Shown piece after piece: positions 43,658 to 53,396 of a DNA stretch of 64,000 bases. Numbering within the stretch: position 1 is the first letter of the stretch; each line of letters begins with the position of its first letter. Where the stretch lies: NCBI RefSeq assembly GCF_017939745.1, contig NZ_JAGKQQ010000001.1, positions 6,339,299-6,403,298 of the forward strand, read 5' to 3'. The translations under genes were made by a program, and so were the position numbers. Under the pieces are notes generated by a model. It saw nothing but the letters and a program-made list of their open reading frames with translations. It searched no databases and was not told where the DNA came from. The stretch comes from Gemmata palustris. GTDB taxonomy: Bacteria > Planctomycetota > Planctomycetia > Gemmatales > Gemmataceae.

Positions 43658-45223
43658 ATGAAAGCCATTTCGGTTCTGTTACTCGTACTTCTCGTTGGCG
43701 TCGTTCCTGCGGACGATACCCCACCACCCGCGCCGAAACTGCCCTTGGGCAAAGAGACGACCTACGTCACCGGCCCGCTCGACAAGCACGGGTACATCGA
43801 TTACGAGGCCGCACTGAATGCCGAGATGAGCAAGGGAATTTCGCCCGAGAAGAACGCGAACGCGCTGCTCGCCCTTGTGGTCGGCCCGGCGCCCGAGGGC
43901 GGCGACGGTATTCCGCTCGACTACTACAAGTGGCTCGATATCCCGGTCCCGCCGAAGCAGGGCGATTACTTCGTTGGGGTGTACGCCTACGTTCACGACA
44001 AGCTCGGTATTTCGGGCGAGCGGTTGGAAGCGGTTTTCGAGGCGCAAAGCCGGGTTTCGCAGCGCCCGTGGGTACCCAAGGATTGTCCGCCGCTGGCCGA
44101 ATGGCTGACGGCCAACCAGAAGCCCCTGGCGCTCGCCACCGAAGCCCTGAAGCGGCCCGAGTATTTCAACCCGCTCGTGTCGCGCCGGAAGGAGGGCGAT
44201 TCGAGCAACCTGATCGGCGCGCTGTTGCCCTCCGTTCAGAGGTACCGTGAACTGGCCTTTGCGTTCTCCGCTCGCGCGATGCTCCGGTTGCAAGACAAGA
44301 AGTTCGACGAGGCGTGGGAAGACATACTCACGTGCCACCGACTGGGCCGACTCGTCACGCGCGGCGCCACGCTGATCGAAGCTCTCGTCGGCATCGCTAT
44401 CACTCAAATTGCCAGCACCGCGACGGTGACCTATCTGGAACGCGCCGATCTCACGTCCAAGCAAGCCCTGAAGTGCCAGAAGGACTTGCGCGAGCTCCCG
44501 CACTCGGCTCCACTGGCCGACAAGATCGGTGTCTGCGAGCGCATGATGGGGCTCGATGCGCTGCAGTTGATTCGCCGCGGGATGGGCGGGATGAGCGGGC
44601 TGGCGGGACTCGTGGGGAACGAGGCGCCCGTCATCGCGGACGAAAAGAAGGCGCTTGAAATGATGGACTGGACCACGGTCATGCAAACGATGAACAAGTG
44701 GTACGACCGCCTCGGCGCTGCGATGAAGATGAAGGACCGCGCGGCGCGGGCCAAAGAGTTCGAGAAAATCGAAGAGGAGTATAAGGCGACCAAGAAGGTG
44801 ATGGAGGACGCGGAGAAGATGAAGAAACTCCTGAACGAGAAGGACGCGGGAAAGGTGGTCGGGAAGGCTCTGGGCGATGTGCTGATGGGCCTACTTTCAC
44901 CGGCCGTCCAGAAGGTGCAATCGGCACACGACCGCTCCGAGCAGGTGACGGCCAACCTCCAGATCGCGTTCGCGCTGGCGGCTTACAACAAGGACCACGG
45001 GCGCTACCCGGCCAAACTCGCGGACCTCGCGCCCAAGTACATCGCCAGCATCCCCGACGACGTTTTCGTGGGCAAACCGCTCACCTACAAACCGAGCGAG
45101 AAGGGGTACCTGTTCTACAGCGTCGGGGTGAACGGCAAGGACGACGGCGGTAACTCATACGATGACGACCCGCGCGGCGACGACCTGCGCGTAAAAATGC
45201 CGCAGCCCGCGCTGAAGAAGTAA
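43658..45223 (+). CDS. Large secreted protein with pseudopilin-like C-terminal segment
   Basis: The 521-aa protein has signal peptide MKAISVLLLVLLVGVVPADD. A mostly helical body follows, with a coiled-coil-like stretch (RAARAKEFEKIEEEYKATKKVMEDAEKMKKLLNEK, about residues 370-410). The C-terminal ~70 residues (LAAYNKDHGRYPAKLADLAPKYIASIPDDVFVGKPLTYKPSEKGYLFYSVGVNGKDDGG) resemble the mature part of type II secretion pseudopilin G, with the Asp-rich calcium-site-like end. Such hybrids are common in planctomycetes and their role is unknown. A 27-bp palindrome follows. Confidence 0.8.
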   Translation: MKAISVLLLVLLVGVVPADDTPPPAPKLPLGKETTYVTGPLDKHGYIDYEAALNAEMSKGISPEKNANALLALVVGPAPEGGDGIPLDYYKWLDIPVPPKQGDYFVGVYAYVHDKLGISGERLEAVFEAQSRVSQRPWVPKDCPPLAEWLTANQKPLALATEALKRPEYFNPLVSRRKEGDSSNLIGALLPSVQRYRELAFAFSARAMLRLQDKKFDEAWEDILTCHRLGRLVTRGATLIEALVGIAITQIASTATVTYLERADLTSKQALKCQKDLRELPHSAPLADKIGVCERMMGLDALQLIRRGMGGMSGLAGLVGNEAPVIADEKKALEMMDWTTVMQTMNKWYDRLGAAMKMKDRAARAKEFEKIEEEYKATKKVMEDAEKMKKLLNEKDAGKVVGKALGDVLMGLLSPAVQKVQSAHDRSEQVTANLQIAFALAAYNKDHGRYPAKLADLAPKYIASIPDDVFVGKPLTYKPSEKGYLFYSVGVNGKDDGGNSYDDDPRGDDLRVKMPQPALKK

Positions 45224-45233
45224 GGCGCCCCAA

Positions 45234-45292
45234 ACGCGAAACGGTCCGCGCTTCCGAGTGATAGACACTCGGAAGCGCGGACCGTTTCGCGT
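45234..45292. terminator. 27-bp perfect hairpin between convergent genes
   Basis: Arms 45234-45260 and 45266-45292 are exact complements with loop ATAGA. It is located between the secreted protein gene and the convergent sigma54 activator and should terminate both. Confidence 0.85.
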
Positions 45293-45305
45293 CATTCACA
45301 CGCAC

Positions 45306-47306
45306 TTACATTTCGGTCGTGCCGACCGGCTCGGGCGTCGTGATCGGCGCCGGGGTGATTGTGGTGTTGCCGGACAGGAGGGAGTGGCGGTTGATGCCCT
45401 TCTCTTCCAGTTTCTTCAACTTGGTGTGGAGCGTGTCGCGGCTGATGTTCAGCAGCTTGGCCGCGTGACTCACGTTCCCGTTCGTCTGCTTCATCGCCTT
45501 GCAAATGGCCCACGTCTCGATTTCGACCATGTCCAGGCTCGGCGGCAGGTCGGGCGCGGCGACTGCGGCGCCGGGCGCTGCCGCGGGGACGGCCAGTTCG
45601 GTCGTGCCGGTGAGCGGGATCGCGTCGGCCTCGATCGTGTCGCTCTCGCTCATCACCGCGGCGCTCTCGATGGCCGCGCGCAGTTGCCGCACGTTCCCGG
45701 GCCACTGGTAGGCCTGGAGCTTCCGCATCGCGGCCGTCGTGAGCTTGAACTTCCGCCGGCACTCGCTGGACACTTTCGCCAGGAAGAACGCGGCCAGTTC
45801 GGGGATGTCCTCCGGGTGCTCGCGCAACGACGGCACGCGGATCGGGATCACCTTCAGCCGGAACATCAGGTCCTGGCGGAACCGCCCGGCCTTCACTTCT
45901 TTTTCGAGGTCGCGGTGCGTCGCGGCCACGACCCGCACGTCGGCCTTGATGTCGCCCGTCGCCCCGACCGGGCGGAACGCCTTCCCCTCGATCACGCGGA
46001 GCAATTTCGCCTGACACTCGAGCGAGAGCTCGCCCACTTCGTCGAGGAACAGCGTCCCTTCGTCCGCTTGCTGGAACAGACCGGGGTGGTCGCGGTCGGC
46101 GCCGCTGAACGCGCCCTTCTTGTAGCCGAACAGTTCCGCTTCGAGCAGCGTCGGCGCGATGGCCGCACAGTTCACCACCACGAGCGGCCCTTCGGACCGG
46201 CGGCTGTTGCGGTGCAGTGCGAGCGCAACGAGTTCCTTCCCGGACCCGCTCTCGCCCTGCACGAGCACCGTGAACGATTGCGGCGACGCGCGCAAGATCT
46301 GTTGGCGCAGGTGGATAACGGCGTTGCTGCCGCCGATGATGTCGTCGGCCGCGGGCGTGTGGGTCCGCAAGCGCGAGTTTTCGGCTTCGAGTGTGCGGCG
46401 GGTGCGCAGGATCTCCAACCCGTGGGCCAGGAACCCGGCAACGGCCTCGATGAACCGCACGTCGCGCTCGACGAACGCGCGCCCGGAGCGGTACACGTGG
46501 AGCGTGGCGAACGGCTCGCCGGACGCCTTCAGCGGGATGCAGATCGCGTCCGCGAACGAGGACAGCGAATCGGTCGGCGGGTGCGCGGCGCTGAGGTCCG
46601 GGAACAGCCAGATCGTTTTGCCGTTCTTCTGGGCCTGTGCGGTGAGTCGGCGGCTGAGCGGGATGTCGATCGCGGCCGATTCGGGCATCACGATCTTGGG
46701 ACCGGGGTCTTCCGGGTCGAGGCTCAGGTACCCCGCGAGTTTGGCGGCCGTTTGGTTCAGGATCGCGCGCAGGGCGAAGCCGATGAGATCGAGCGGGGTC
46801 TTGGTTTCGACCGCGCCGGTCATGAACTTGCACAGCGCGGTGAGTTCGTCCACCCGCAACTGTTTGGCGGTTTGGTCCGGCGGTAGGTCGTTCGGCAGGA
46901 GCCGGTCGAGCGGGATCTCGTGGACCTTCGTGGCGTTGTGCGGCCCCTCGTTCAGCGCCTTGTTGGGCATCGTGGGCGGGGCTTCTTTCACCGGCTTCGG
47001 CGGGCTCTTCGGTTCGAGGACGAACTTGAGCACCACTTCGCCGATCTTGACCCGCTGCCCGTCGCTCAGTTCGACCGCGCCGTTGACCCGGTGCCCGTCC
47101 ACGCGGGTGCCGTTGAGCCCGAAATCGCGCACGTGCCAGCGCCCGTCCTCGAAGTAAATCTTCGCGTGCGTCCGGCTCGCCATCTCGTCCCGTAACACAA
47201 CGGTATTATCCCGGCTGCGGCCGAGCGTGACCGGCTGCCCCGCGGGGGACAGGTCGAGAGTCGGTGGCACGCATTCGCCGCCTTCGAGAGTGAGTCGCGC
47301 GCGCAT
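45306..47306 (-). CDS. Sigma54-dependent transcriptional activator with FHA and GAF domains
   Basis: The 666-aa protein has a FHA domain (residues 26-95; [24 protein letters not shown]) that binds phosphothreonine. A GAF domain (about 150-300) and an AAA+ domain follow: Walker A GESGSGKE 351-358, loop 1 GAFSGA 398-403, Walker B GTLFLDEV 417-424, sensor [10 protein letters not shown] Fis-type HTH (residues 596-632, [31 protein letters not shown]) completes it. It is not a receiver-type regulator, so the signal likely comes by Ser/Thr phosphorylation or a GAF ligand. The usual GAFTGA loop that contacts sigma54 reads GAFSGA, a conservative change. The gene is divergent from leuD. Confidence 0.95.
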   Translation of the reverse strand: MRARLTLEGGECVPPTLDLSPAGQPVTLGRSRDNTVVLRDEMASRTHAKIYFEDGRWHVRDFGLNGTRVDGHRVNGAVELSDGQRVKIGEVVLKFVLEPKSPPKPVKEAPPTMPNKALNEGPHNATKVHEIPLDRLLPNDLPPDQTAKQLRVDELTALCKFMTGAVETKTPLDLIGFALRAILNQTAAKLAGYLSLDPEDPGPKIVMPESAAIDIPLSRRLTAQAQKNGKTIWLFPDLSAAHPPTDSLSSFADAICIPLKASGEPFATLHVYRSGRAFVERDVRFIEAVAGFLAHGLEILRTRRTLEAENSRLRTHTPAADDIIGGSNAVIHLRQQILRASPQSFTVLVQGESGSGKELVALALHRNSRRSEGPLVVVNCAAIAPTLLEAELFGYKKGAFSGADRDHPGLFQQADEGTLFLDEVGELSLECQAKLLRVIEGKAFRPVGATGDIKADVRVVAATHRDLEKEVKAGRFRQDLMFRLKVIPIRVPSLREHPEDIPELAAFFLAKVSSECRRKFKLTTAAMRKLQAYQWPGNVRQLRAAIESAAVMSESDTIEADAIPLTGTTELAVPAAAPGAAVAAPDLPPSLDMVEIETWAICKAMKQTNGNVSHAAKLLNISRDTLHTKLKKLEEKGINRHSLLSGNTTITPAPITTPEPVGTTEM

Positions 47307-47629
47307 CTGTGGCTACGCTCCAGCGGGGGCCGCCGTCGGACGACACCAGAATGGTGATATGACGGCTGCGACGGCCCCCCAGAACAACCGTTCGCTACGG
47401 AAAACTTTAGCACGCATTTTGCTTTGCGGAAGCCCGGTCGCGGGGTTCCCACAACCGGCCCGCGGAACTAAGGTAATTAACGAAGGCAAAATGCACACGA
47501 GAAACCGGAGAACGCGCACAAAACGAACAGGAATCGCGAACGCCCGAACGAGCGCGCCCCGGGAGTTCTTCGCACGGTAACAAGAACGCGATTCACATTT
47601 GTTGTCGCGCACACCCATCGAGGCTCGAA
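47307..47629. other. Divergent promoter region, sigma54 activator / leuD
   Basis: About 320 bases with no gene. It includes a 9-bp inverted pair GCATTTTGC (47414-47422) and GCAAAATGC (47486-47494), possibly an operator. A clear -24/-12 promoter was not identified. Confidence 0.45.
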
Positions 47630-48199
47630 ATGCAGACCCGTATCGAAGGCGTCGCATACGTTCTGGGCGACAACATCGACACCGACCAAATTATCCCCGC
47701 GCAGTACCTCACGTACAACCCGTCGATCCCGGCGGAGTACAAAATGTTCGGGAAGTACGCCCTCAGCGGCGTTCCCGAAGCCGCCACGGGGTTGCCCAAG
47801 GGCCACGTCCCGTTCCACACGCCCGGCGGGGACGAGTTCGTCTCGCCGTACAAGATCATCATCGGCGGGAAGAACTTCGGCTGCGGCTCCAGCCGGGAGC
47901 ACGCCCCGATCGCACTGGCGGCCGCCGGCGTGCTCGCCGTGGTCGCGGAATTCTACGCACGCATCTTCTACCGGAACAGCATTAACGGCGGGTATTTGGT
48001 CCCGCTCGAAACGAAAGAGCGGCTCGTCGACCGCATCTGCACGGGCGACAGCCTCGTTATCGATATCACCGCGGGCACGCTCACGAACACGACCAGCGGC
48101 GAAACGTTTGCGCTGCTCCCGCTGGGTGAAGTCGCGCCGATTCTCGAAGCCGGCGGGCTGTTCCCGTATGCGAAGAAAGTGGGAATGCTGGCGAGTTGA
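47630..48199 (+). CDS. leuD: 3-isopropylmalate dehydratase small subunit
   Basis: The 189-aa swivel subunit works with the LeuC 4Fe-4S subunit to isomerise 2- to 3-isopropylmalate in leucine synthesis. Motifs are GDNIDTDQIIPAQYL, NFGCGSSREHAPIALAAAGVLAVVAEFYARIFYRNSINGGYLVPLE. The length and motif set suggest the aconitase-like/LeuD type common in planctomycetes. No leuC lies in the window. Confidence 0.93.
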   Translation: MQTRIEGVAYVLGDNIDTDQIIPAQYLTYNPSIPAEYKMFGKYALSGVPEAATGLPKGHVPFHTPGGDEFVSPYKIIIGGKNFGCGSSREHAPIALAAAGVLAVVAEFYARIFYRNSINGGYLVPLETKERLVDRICTGDSLVIDITAGTLTNTTSGETFALLPLGEVAPILEAGGLFPYAKKVGMLAS

Positions 48200-48225
48200 T
48201 GTGTGAGGTGAACCGCGGTCGCAAG

Positions 48226-48255
48226 GCCGGTGGGTAGTGGCTGGCACCCACCGGC
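48226..48255. terminator. Hairpin after leuD
   Basis: A 10-bp stem (GCCGGTGGGT / ACCCACCGGC, 48226-48235 and 48246-48255) lies between the leuD stop and the convergent lipoprotein stop. Confidence 0.6.
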
Positions 48256-48264
48256 TCGATTCAT

Positions 48265-49194
48265 TTATTTCAGAGGCTTTGCTTCGTGTCGCGCCAGGTC
48301 AATGGGTTGACCGTATTTGGTCGGGCGCGAGAAATAGTTCTGAGCGTCTGCTGGAGAAAGTGGCTGATTGATCTTCGCGTTGGACAGTTCCAGCTCCATC
48401 TCGAACTTCTGCTCCTCCCACCGCAACAGCACCTTGGTCGGGTACTGCACGACGCCATCACCAACCGGCACCGTCTTCGCTTCCTTGATTTCGGCGGAGC
48501 AAATGAGTTTGTTCTTCATGTTGTAGACAGCGTGTTTCTTCACTTGCGGCCTGTTGCCCGTGGCCGCGTCGCCGTCGAACACAATTTCCTTAGTTACGGG
48601 TACTTTATTAGGTGTCACAGCGTTCCAAGAAAGCGTGTACGTGCGCGCTTTGGAGCTCGAATCGACCTTAACCTTGTAATCGGTCGCGGGCGTGCCGGCG
48701 GGCGGGAAGTGGGCCATGCCTAACGCCTGCATTACCCATTCGGGCTCGAACGGAATATCACCCGGGATCTTCGCCCTACCTTCGTTGAAATCGATGTGCG
48801 AAGCGGACACAAACATTTCGTTCCCGGGAAATTTTCCGTACACCCAAAAGTGCTGATCATTGGACCCGAGATCGACCTTAGCTCCACCTACCAACGTGCC
48901 GGCGACCATGCGGAAATTGCGCGGTTGGCTGGCGGTCAAGCCCCCACCGGATAACGGCGGCAGCGGAATGTAGTGGTCGCGCGCGGTCACCCGCACGTCG
49001 GCGTCGGTAATGGATTGGAGCCGGTCGGCGCCGTCGTTGAGGTACTTCACGAGCTGTTCGGGCGCGACTTGCGGCAACTCGCCGGTCTTGTTGGGTCCGG
49101 GTCGGTTCTGGCCGATGCCCTGGTTTTTCATCCATTCGCACCCAACGGCTGGGCTGAGCGCGAGGGCGACGAGGAACAGGCGGACGTCGTTCAT
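48265..49194 (-). CDS. Hypothetical lipoprotein
   Basis: The 309-aa protein has a lipoprotein signal (MNDVRLFLVALALSPAVGC). A region with LQSITDADVRVTARD and a beta-rich body (HFWVYGKFPGNEMFVSASHIDF; VLLRWEEQKFEMELELSNAKINQPLSPADAQNYFSRP) follow, reminiscent of LolA-like outer-membrane carrier folds. The family is not named. It starts 26 bases after the stop of the upstream small gene, so the two are likely in one operon. Confidence 0.8.
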   Translation of the reverse strand: MNDVRLFLVALALSPAVGCEWMKNQGIGQNRPGPNKTGELPQVAPEQLVKYLNDGADRLQSITDADVRVTARDHYIPLPPLSGGGLTASQPRNFRMVAGTLVGGAKVDLGSNDQHFWVYGKFPGNEMFVSASHIDFNEGRAKIPGDIPFEPEWVMQALGMAHFPPAGTPATDYKVKVDSSSKARTYTLSWNAVTPNKVPVTKEIVFDGDAATGNRPQVKKHAVYNMKNKLICSAEIKEAKTVPVGDGVVQYPTKVLLRWEEQKFEMELELSNAKINQPLSPADAQNYFSRPTKYGQPIDLARHEAKPLK

Positions 49195-49220
49195 GGGGGC
49201 ACACCAGTGAGCAGTGACCA

Positions 49221-49721
49221 CTATTCCCAGCCCAGGACACGGAATACTTCGGTCTGTACGGCCACGATCTGTTCGTCGTTCAGGCGCGGATCGACCACAT
49301 GATGAATCGCACCGCCGCGCGCGTCCCGCACGATCAGCACGTCGCGCCCGTCCGCGTCGCGGGCCGCGTCCTCGAACTTGAACCGCTTCCGGCGCATCAG
49401 CAGGAGCGTCGCGACGTAGCGGAAATTCAGCCCGTCCGGATCGGCGGAATCCTTGAGCCGATCGAAGCAGTCCAGTAGCAGGTCGTCGTTGACAACCGCT
49501 TTACGCGGCTTGTGCCCCGCGACCGGCACCTTCCCGGCCCAGTACGCCACCGCACTTTGTGGGGGTTCGGTCCACGCCTCCGCCGCGACGTCCGTGCGAA
49601 CCAGCTTGCCCGCGCTTTCCGTCAGCACCGCGAAGAACCGGTCGCCCGGTTTCAACTCGCGCCCCGTTGCGGCACACACCCGCGCCGGACCCTGAATGTC
49701 GTAATCCGTCATTGCAGTCAC
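49221..49721 (-). CDS. Hypothetical protein
   Basis: The 166-aa soluble protein (an ATG at 49712 is also possible) begins with CAATGRELKPGDRFFAVLTESAGKLVRTDVAAEAW. Internal helices include DDLLLDCFDRLKDSADPDGLNFRYVATLLLMRRKRFKFE. A single Cys and a 'TGxELxPGD' element recur in planctomycete proteins of this sort, but there is no named family. It is upstream in the same operon as the lipoprotein at 48265. Confidence 0.75.
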   Translation of the reverse strand: MTAMTDYDIQGPARVCAATGRELKPGDRFFAVLTESAGKLVRTDVAAEAWTEPPQSAVAYWAGKVPVAGHKPRKAVVNDDLLLDCFDRLKDSADPDGLNFRYVATLLLMRRKRFKFEDAARDADGRDVLIVRDARGGAIHHVVDPRLNDEQIVAVQTEVFRVLGWE

Positions 49722-49766
49722 TCATTCAGTCAACGCATCGTACTCCGCGCCCGCGTCGCGTGACAA

Positions 49767-51326
49767 TCACGGTCGCGGGGGAGTCGGCCCACTTACTGGT
49801 CCGGGCACGCGGATTGTTCCGGCGGCACCGTTTGGAGAAGCTGGAGCGAGCAGACGATCCAGCTTGTCTTTGATGGACGAGCCCGTTTCGGCGCCCACGC
49901 CCACGAAGGTCCACGACACCGTACCGGACCCGTCGACCACCACGAACCGCGGTACCGATTCGACGCCGTATGCGGTGTCGGCCTGCGTGCCGTCGTAAAC
50001 GGGAACGCTGAGCTTTCGGCGGTCGCGGTCCTTCTGTCCCGCGGCCAAATCGCCCCACACCGCGAGCGGCACCACGGCGACCCGACCCCCGTGCTTCTCG
50101 TGAACCGCGTCGGCGATGGCGAGCGCGAGGTCGGTCGTTTCGCTGCCCGGTTTGAAGAACGCCAACAGTACCGGTTTTCCGCGGTTCTCCGAAAGGCGAA
50201 ACGGCCCCGCGGTGAAATCGGGCGCGGGGTGGTTCAATTCGGGCCACGCGGGGCGCTTCCGGGCGCTCGTGATCGGCGCCGCGGTGACGGACTCCCCTCG
50301 GCGCGCGGCATCGAGTTGCCGGAGCACCGCGAGAACCGCTTCGCGGTACGGGCTGGTGGTGTCGGATTCGGCGAGATACAGCTCGAGCTTGTCCGCGCGC
50401 TTCTCGAAGAACCTCGGCCCGTGCTTCACCGCGTCGGCGAGGAACGGCGCGAGGTCGGCACTCGCCGCGAACGCGGTCTCCACGTCGCGCCGGTAGCGCT
50501 CGAACGTGCGCCCGATCACCGGCACCTTGTCCTTCAGCTCGTATTTCACTTCGACCCACGCCGCGAGGTCGGTCGATGACCCGTCGCGGTGCTTGATGAC
50601 GCGGTGGACCTTTCGGGCGGTGCCGTCGAGCGCGGACACCCACACCGCGTCCGCGCGGAGCCACGCGGACCGCCCGCCGACGGGCTTCGCCCAGTTCGCG
50701 TGCTGCTGGTTCATTACGAGTAGTACACATTGCTCCCCGGTGACGAAATCGGTGCCCTGCGCCTGCCACACTTCTGCGGATCGGTTCGGATCGGTGGACG
50801 CGACCGTCCACGATTTGTCCGGTGCGGACCGCGGGGCGCGGGGGGGGAACAGGCCGAACTCGAAGGGCGCGAACGTGTCGAGCGGGATCGGGGGGAGCGT
50901 GCGCGCGGGCGTTTTGGCGTCGATCGTGAGGGGGGGCGGGCCGGTGGGGTGCAAGTGGTGCGCGCTCCCGTCGGCGTGAACGCGGAGCAGGTCGAGCCGC
51001 ACCCCGGGTGGGGCGGGTTTGTCCGTTCCGCCGCCCGTCACCGCGCCGACCGCGCCGGCGACCGCGTCCCCCTTGCGGCGGAGGAGCGTGAGGACGGCGA
51101 CGTCCGCCCACGCTTCTTTCTTCTCGAGCACGAGGACGCGAATTTCGAGCTTTTGCGCGCGGCGGAACCGCACGCCGGGGCGCTCGACCGCTTCTTCCAC
51201 CGTGCCAGTAAATGTCAACTCGTCGCCCTTGGCCAAGCCGGGCGGCTCGGCGGCGGGACAGAGGAGTGCGAGCGCGAGAATTCCACCGGTCACGGGCACC
51301 TCGGCTTCGAGTGAGGCGCGAACCAT
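49767..51326 (-). CDS. Exported protein with cysteine-less thioredoxin-like domain
   Basis: The 519-aa protein has an N-terminal hydrophobic segment (GGILALALLCPAAEP). A beta-rich domain (residues 30-130) and a middle helical region follow. A C-terminal TlpA/redoxin-like domain starts at PAPDFTAGPFRLSENRGKPVLLAFFKPGSETTDLALAIADAVHEK. The position normally occupied by the WCxxC active site reads FKPGSETTD, so the redox cysteines are absent. GVESVPRFVVVDGSGTVSWTFVG is the cis-Pro region. It is likely a non-redox binding protein. The start is uncertain. Confidence 0.78.
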   Translation of the reverse strand: MVRASLEAEVPVTGGILALALLCPAAEPPGLAKGDELTFTGTVEEAVERPGVRFRRAQKLEIRVLVLEKKEAWADVAVLTLLRRKGDAVAGAVGAVTGGGTDKPAPPGVRLDLLRVHADGSAHHLHPTGPPPLTIDAKTPARTLPPIPLDTFAPFEFGLFPPRAPRSAPDKSWTVASTDPNRSAEVWQAQGTDFVTGEQCVLLVMNQQHANWAKPVGGRSAWLRADAVWVSALDGTARKVHRVIKHRDGSSTDLAAWVEVKYELKDKVPVIGRTFERYRRDVETAFAASADLAPFLADAVKHGPRFFEKRADKLELYLAESDTTSPYREAVLAVLRQLDAARRGESVTAAPITSARKRPAWPELNHPAPDFTAGPFRLSENRGKPVLLAFFKPGSETTDLALAIADAVHEKHGGRVAVVPLAVWGDLAAGQKDRDRRKLSVPVYDGTQADTAYGVESVPRFVVVDGSGTVSWTFVGVGAETGSSIKDKLDRLLAPASPNGAAGTIRVPGPVSGPTPPRP

Positions 51327-51528
51327 TCAGCCGGCGGTCTTATACCGACGCGCGGGTACGATGCAACGCCAACCCCCTTGCCCCGCCTATTCCGCGCAGA
51401 TACCGTGTTCGTCGTCGGTCCAGAGGGGACGCGCCGCGTTGGGGCTACGGGGGCAAACGGGGTAACTCCTCATAAGACATAAGCGGCTTTCGCTCCATTT
51501 CACACTTCCCACTGCGGACGAGGATCTC

Positions 51529-52371
51529 GTGACTTTGCTGCTCGTGTTCGCGCTGCTGACGGTGGGGCTGACCGCGCTGTTCTTGGGCGGCACGGTGGTG
51601 GCGCAGAGCTACATGTACCAGGAAGCGGCCCCGCGCTTGCCGGTCCGCGCGCTGGCCGGCGGGCTGCTCCTCGGTGGGTTCCTCACGCTGTGGACGTACA
51701 TCGATAAGAACCGCCCCGGTCAGTACGAGACGTTCTTCAATTTCTCCGCGTATTCGACGGCCGAGTTCACCGAGTTTGAAGCCGTGCGCTGGACGGTCGC
51801 CGGGGGCAAGTTCAAGACCGAGGCGGACGGGAAGAAATCAGAGACAATCGTGAAGTTCAAGCGCACGGCGGGCGGAAAGGGTGCGACGTTCGTGGAGGAG
51901 GGGACCAACGAGAACTTCAAAACGAACACCGGGCAGTACATGACCGGCGCGATCCGCGTGAAGGCCGCGAACGACCCGGAACCGGTGCGCTACAGCGCCA
52001 AGGTCCAGGAGAGCCCCGGCACCAAGATGGAGACCTACACCGCGGATCGTCAATTCGTCGAGGAGAAGGGCGACCGGTACGTGAACGCGACCCAAATGGG
52101 CACGCTGTTCGTTCCCAGCACCAAGACACTTTTCGTCGCGCTGTTGCTAAACATTTCTCTCCTCCTGATGTGGCTCGTGGTCACGTGGCCGGTCTTGCGG
52201 TACACATTTGCCCACGCGCTCGGGTTCACCGTGGTCGGCACGCTCGTCACCATGTTTGCTCTCATGCCGATCTTGTTCAAATACAACCGCCCGGAACCGA
52301 AGCCGGCCCCCGAACCGGTCGCGTGGGTCACCGAACCGGAGAACGGGATTCCGGCGGGCCGAATCGCGTGA
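51529..52371 (+). CDS. Hypothetical membrane protein, GTG start
   Basis: The 280-aa protein has helices at residues 1-25 and 40-58. A soluble middle domain (YETFFNFSAYSTAEFTEFEAVRW to KGDRYVNATQMG) and two helices (about 198-218 and 228-248) follow. It ends with a Pro-rich tail. The GTG at 51529 is the first suitable start, with GAGGA upstream. No recognised family. The gene precedes the methyltransferase by 17 bases, so they are co-transcribed. Confidence 0.78.
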   Translation: MTLLLVFALLTVGLTALFLGGTVVAQSYMYQEAAPRLPVRALAGGLLLGGFLTLWTYIDKNRPGQYETFFNFSAYSTAEFTEFEAVRWTVAGGKFKTEADGKKSETIVKFKRTAGGKGATFVEEGTNENFKTNTGQYMTGAIRVKAANDPEPVRYSAKVQESPGTKMETYTADRQFVEEKGDRYVNATQMGTLFVPSTKTLFVALLLNISLLLMWLVVTWPVLRYTFAHALGFTVVGTLVTMFALMPILFKYNRPEPKPAPEPVAWVTEPENGIPAGRIA

Positions 52372-52388
52372 TTGGCTAAAATCACTGC

Positions 52389-53198
52389 ATGACAGACCTT
52401 CTTACTCGCTGCCGCATCGTTCTCGTGCGCCCGCACTACGCGGGGAACCTCGGCGCCACCGCGCGCGTGATGCGGAACTTCGGGCTTTCCGAACTGGTGC
52501 TCGTCGCCCCTTACGCTTCCACCGACGACCTCGACGCGCGCCGAATGGCGACGCACGGTCTCAAGGTGCTTGATGCGGCACGGGTCGTGCCCGATATCGG
52601 TGCGGCGCTCGCGGACTGTGTCTTCAGCCTCGCCACGTCGTCGCTCACCGCGGGCGTGTTTCGTTCCGGCACGATTGGCACCGCGGCCGAGAAAATGCCC
52701 GAGTTGCTTACATCGGCCGAAGCGGGACCGGTCGCGATCGTCTTCGGTCCGGAACCGCACGGGCTGAGCAACGAGGAAATCGGACGCTGCCACGGGATGG
52801 TGAACATCCCGTCCGACCCGACGTCCGGGTCGCTGAATCTGGCGCAGGCGGTCGCGATCTGCTGTTACGAACTGCGCAAAGCGTGGTCGAAGTCGGTCAA
52901 CGAAGCGCGCGGAAAGCCCGAGGTTCCCGAGCGCGCGGTCGCGCCGTTCGCGGACCAGGACCGGATGTTCGAGCACCTGCGCGAAGCGCTCACAGGGGTG
53001 GGTTATTTGTTTGGTGAGAAGGGCGATTCACTGATGCACGCGCTGCGTCAACTGATCGGCCGGTCGCTCCCCACGCCGCAAGAAGTGAAGATCCTCCACG
53101 GCCTCGCGCGCCAGCTCCTCTGGACCGCCGGCCAAATCAAGAAGAACGAACCAGACGACACGCCGCCCGTTGATCGCCTCGACAGGCCGGATCACTGA
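52389..53198 (+). CDS. RNA 2'-O-methyltransferase, TrmH/TrmJ (SPOUT) family
   Basis: The 269-aa protein uses SAM for ribose methylation. The N-terminal RCRIVLVRPHYAGNLGATARVMRNFGLSELVLVAP, PVAIVFGPEPHGLSNEEIGRCHGMVNIPSDPTSGSLNLAQAVAICCYELRK and a C-terminal helical tail match TrmJ-type enzymes (Cm32/Um32 in tRNA). The SPOUT knot motifs (FGPE.GL.., NLAQAV) are intact. Specificity is inferred only by family. Confidence 0.92.
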   Translation: MTDLLTRCRIVLVRPHYAGNLGATARVMRNFGLSELVLVAPYASTDDLDARRMATHGLKVLDAARVVPDIGAALADCVFSLATSSLTAGVFRSGTIGTAAEKMPELLTSAEAGPVAIVFGPEPHGLSNEEIGRCHGMVNIPSDPTSGSLNLAQAVAICCYELRKAWSKSVNEARGKPEVPERAVAPFADQDRMFEHLREALTGVGYLFGEKGDSLMHALRQLIGRSLPTPQEVKILHGLARQLLWTAGQIKKNEPDDTPPVDRLDRPDH

Positions 53199-53396
53199 TA
53201 TTAAATGCGGGCGGACCTCGGCACCTCTGCAAGAAATTGTCGGGGCCGCGCGTATGTGTTTAGTAACTCGAAATTCACCAGCCGCTCGACCAATACTCGC
53301 TATCGTTTGTGGCGGGGCAAAGCCCCTGTGAAGAAACGCCCGCGGCGGTGGTGAGCATTTGTCGTTGATGCCAACCCGTCCCAATGAGACTCGCCC

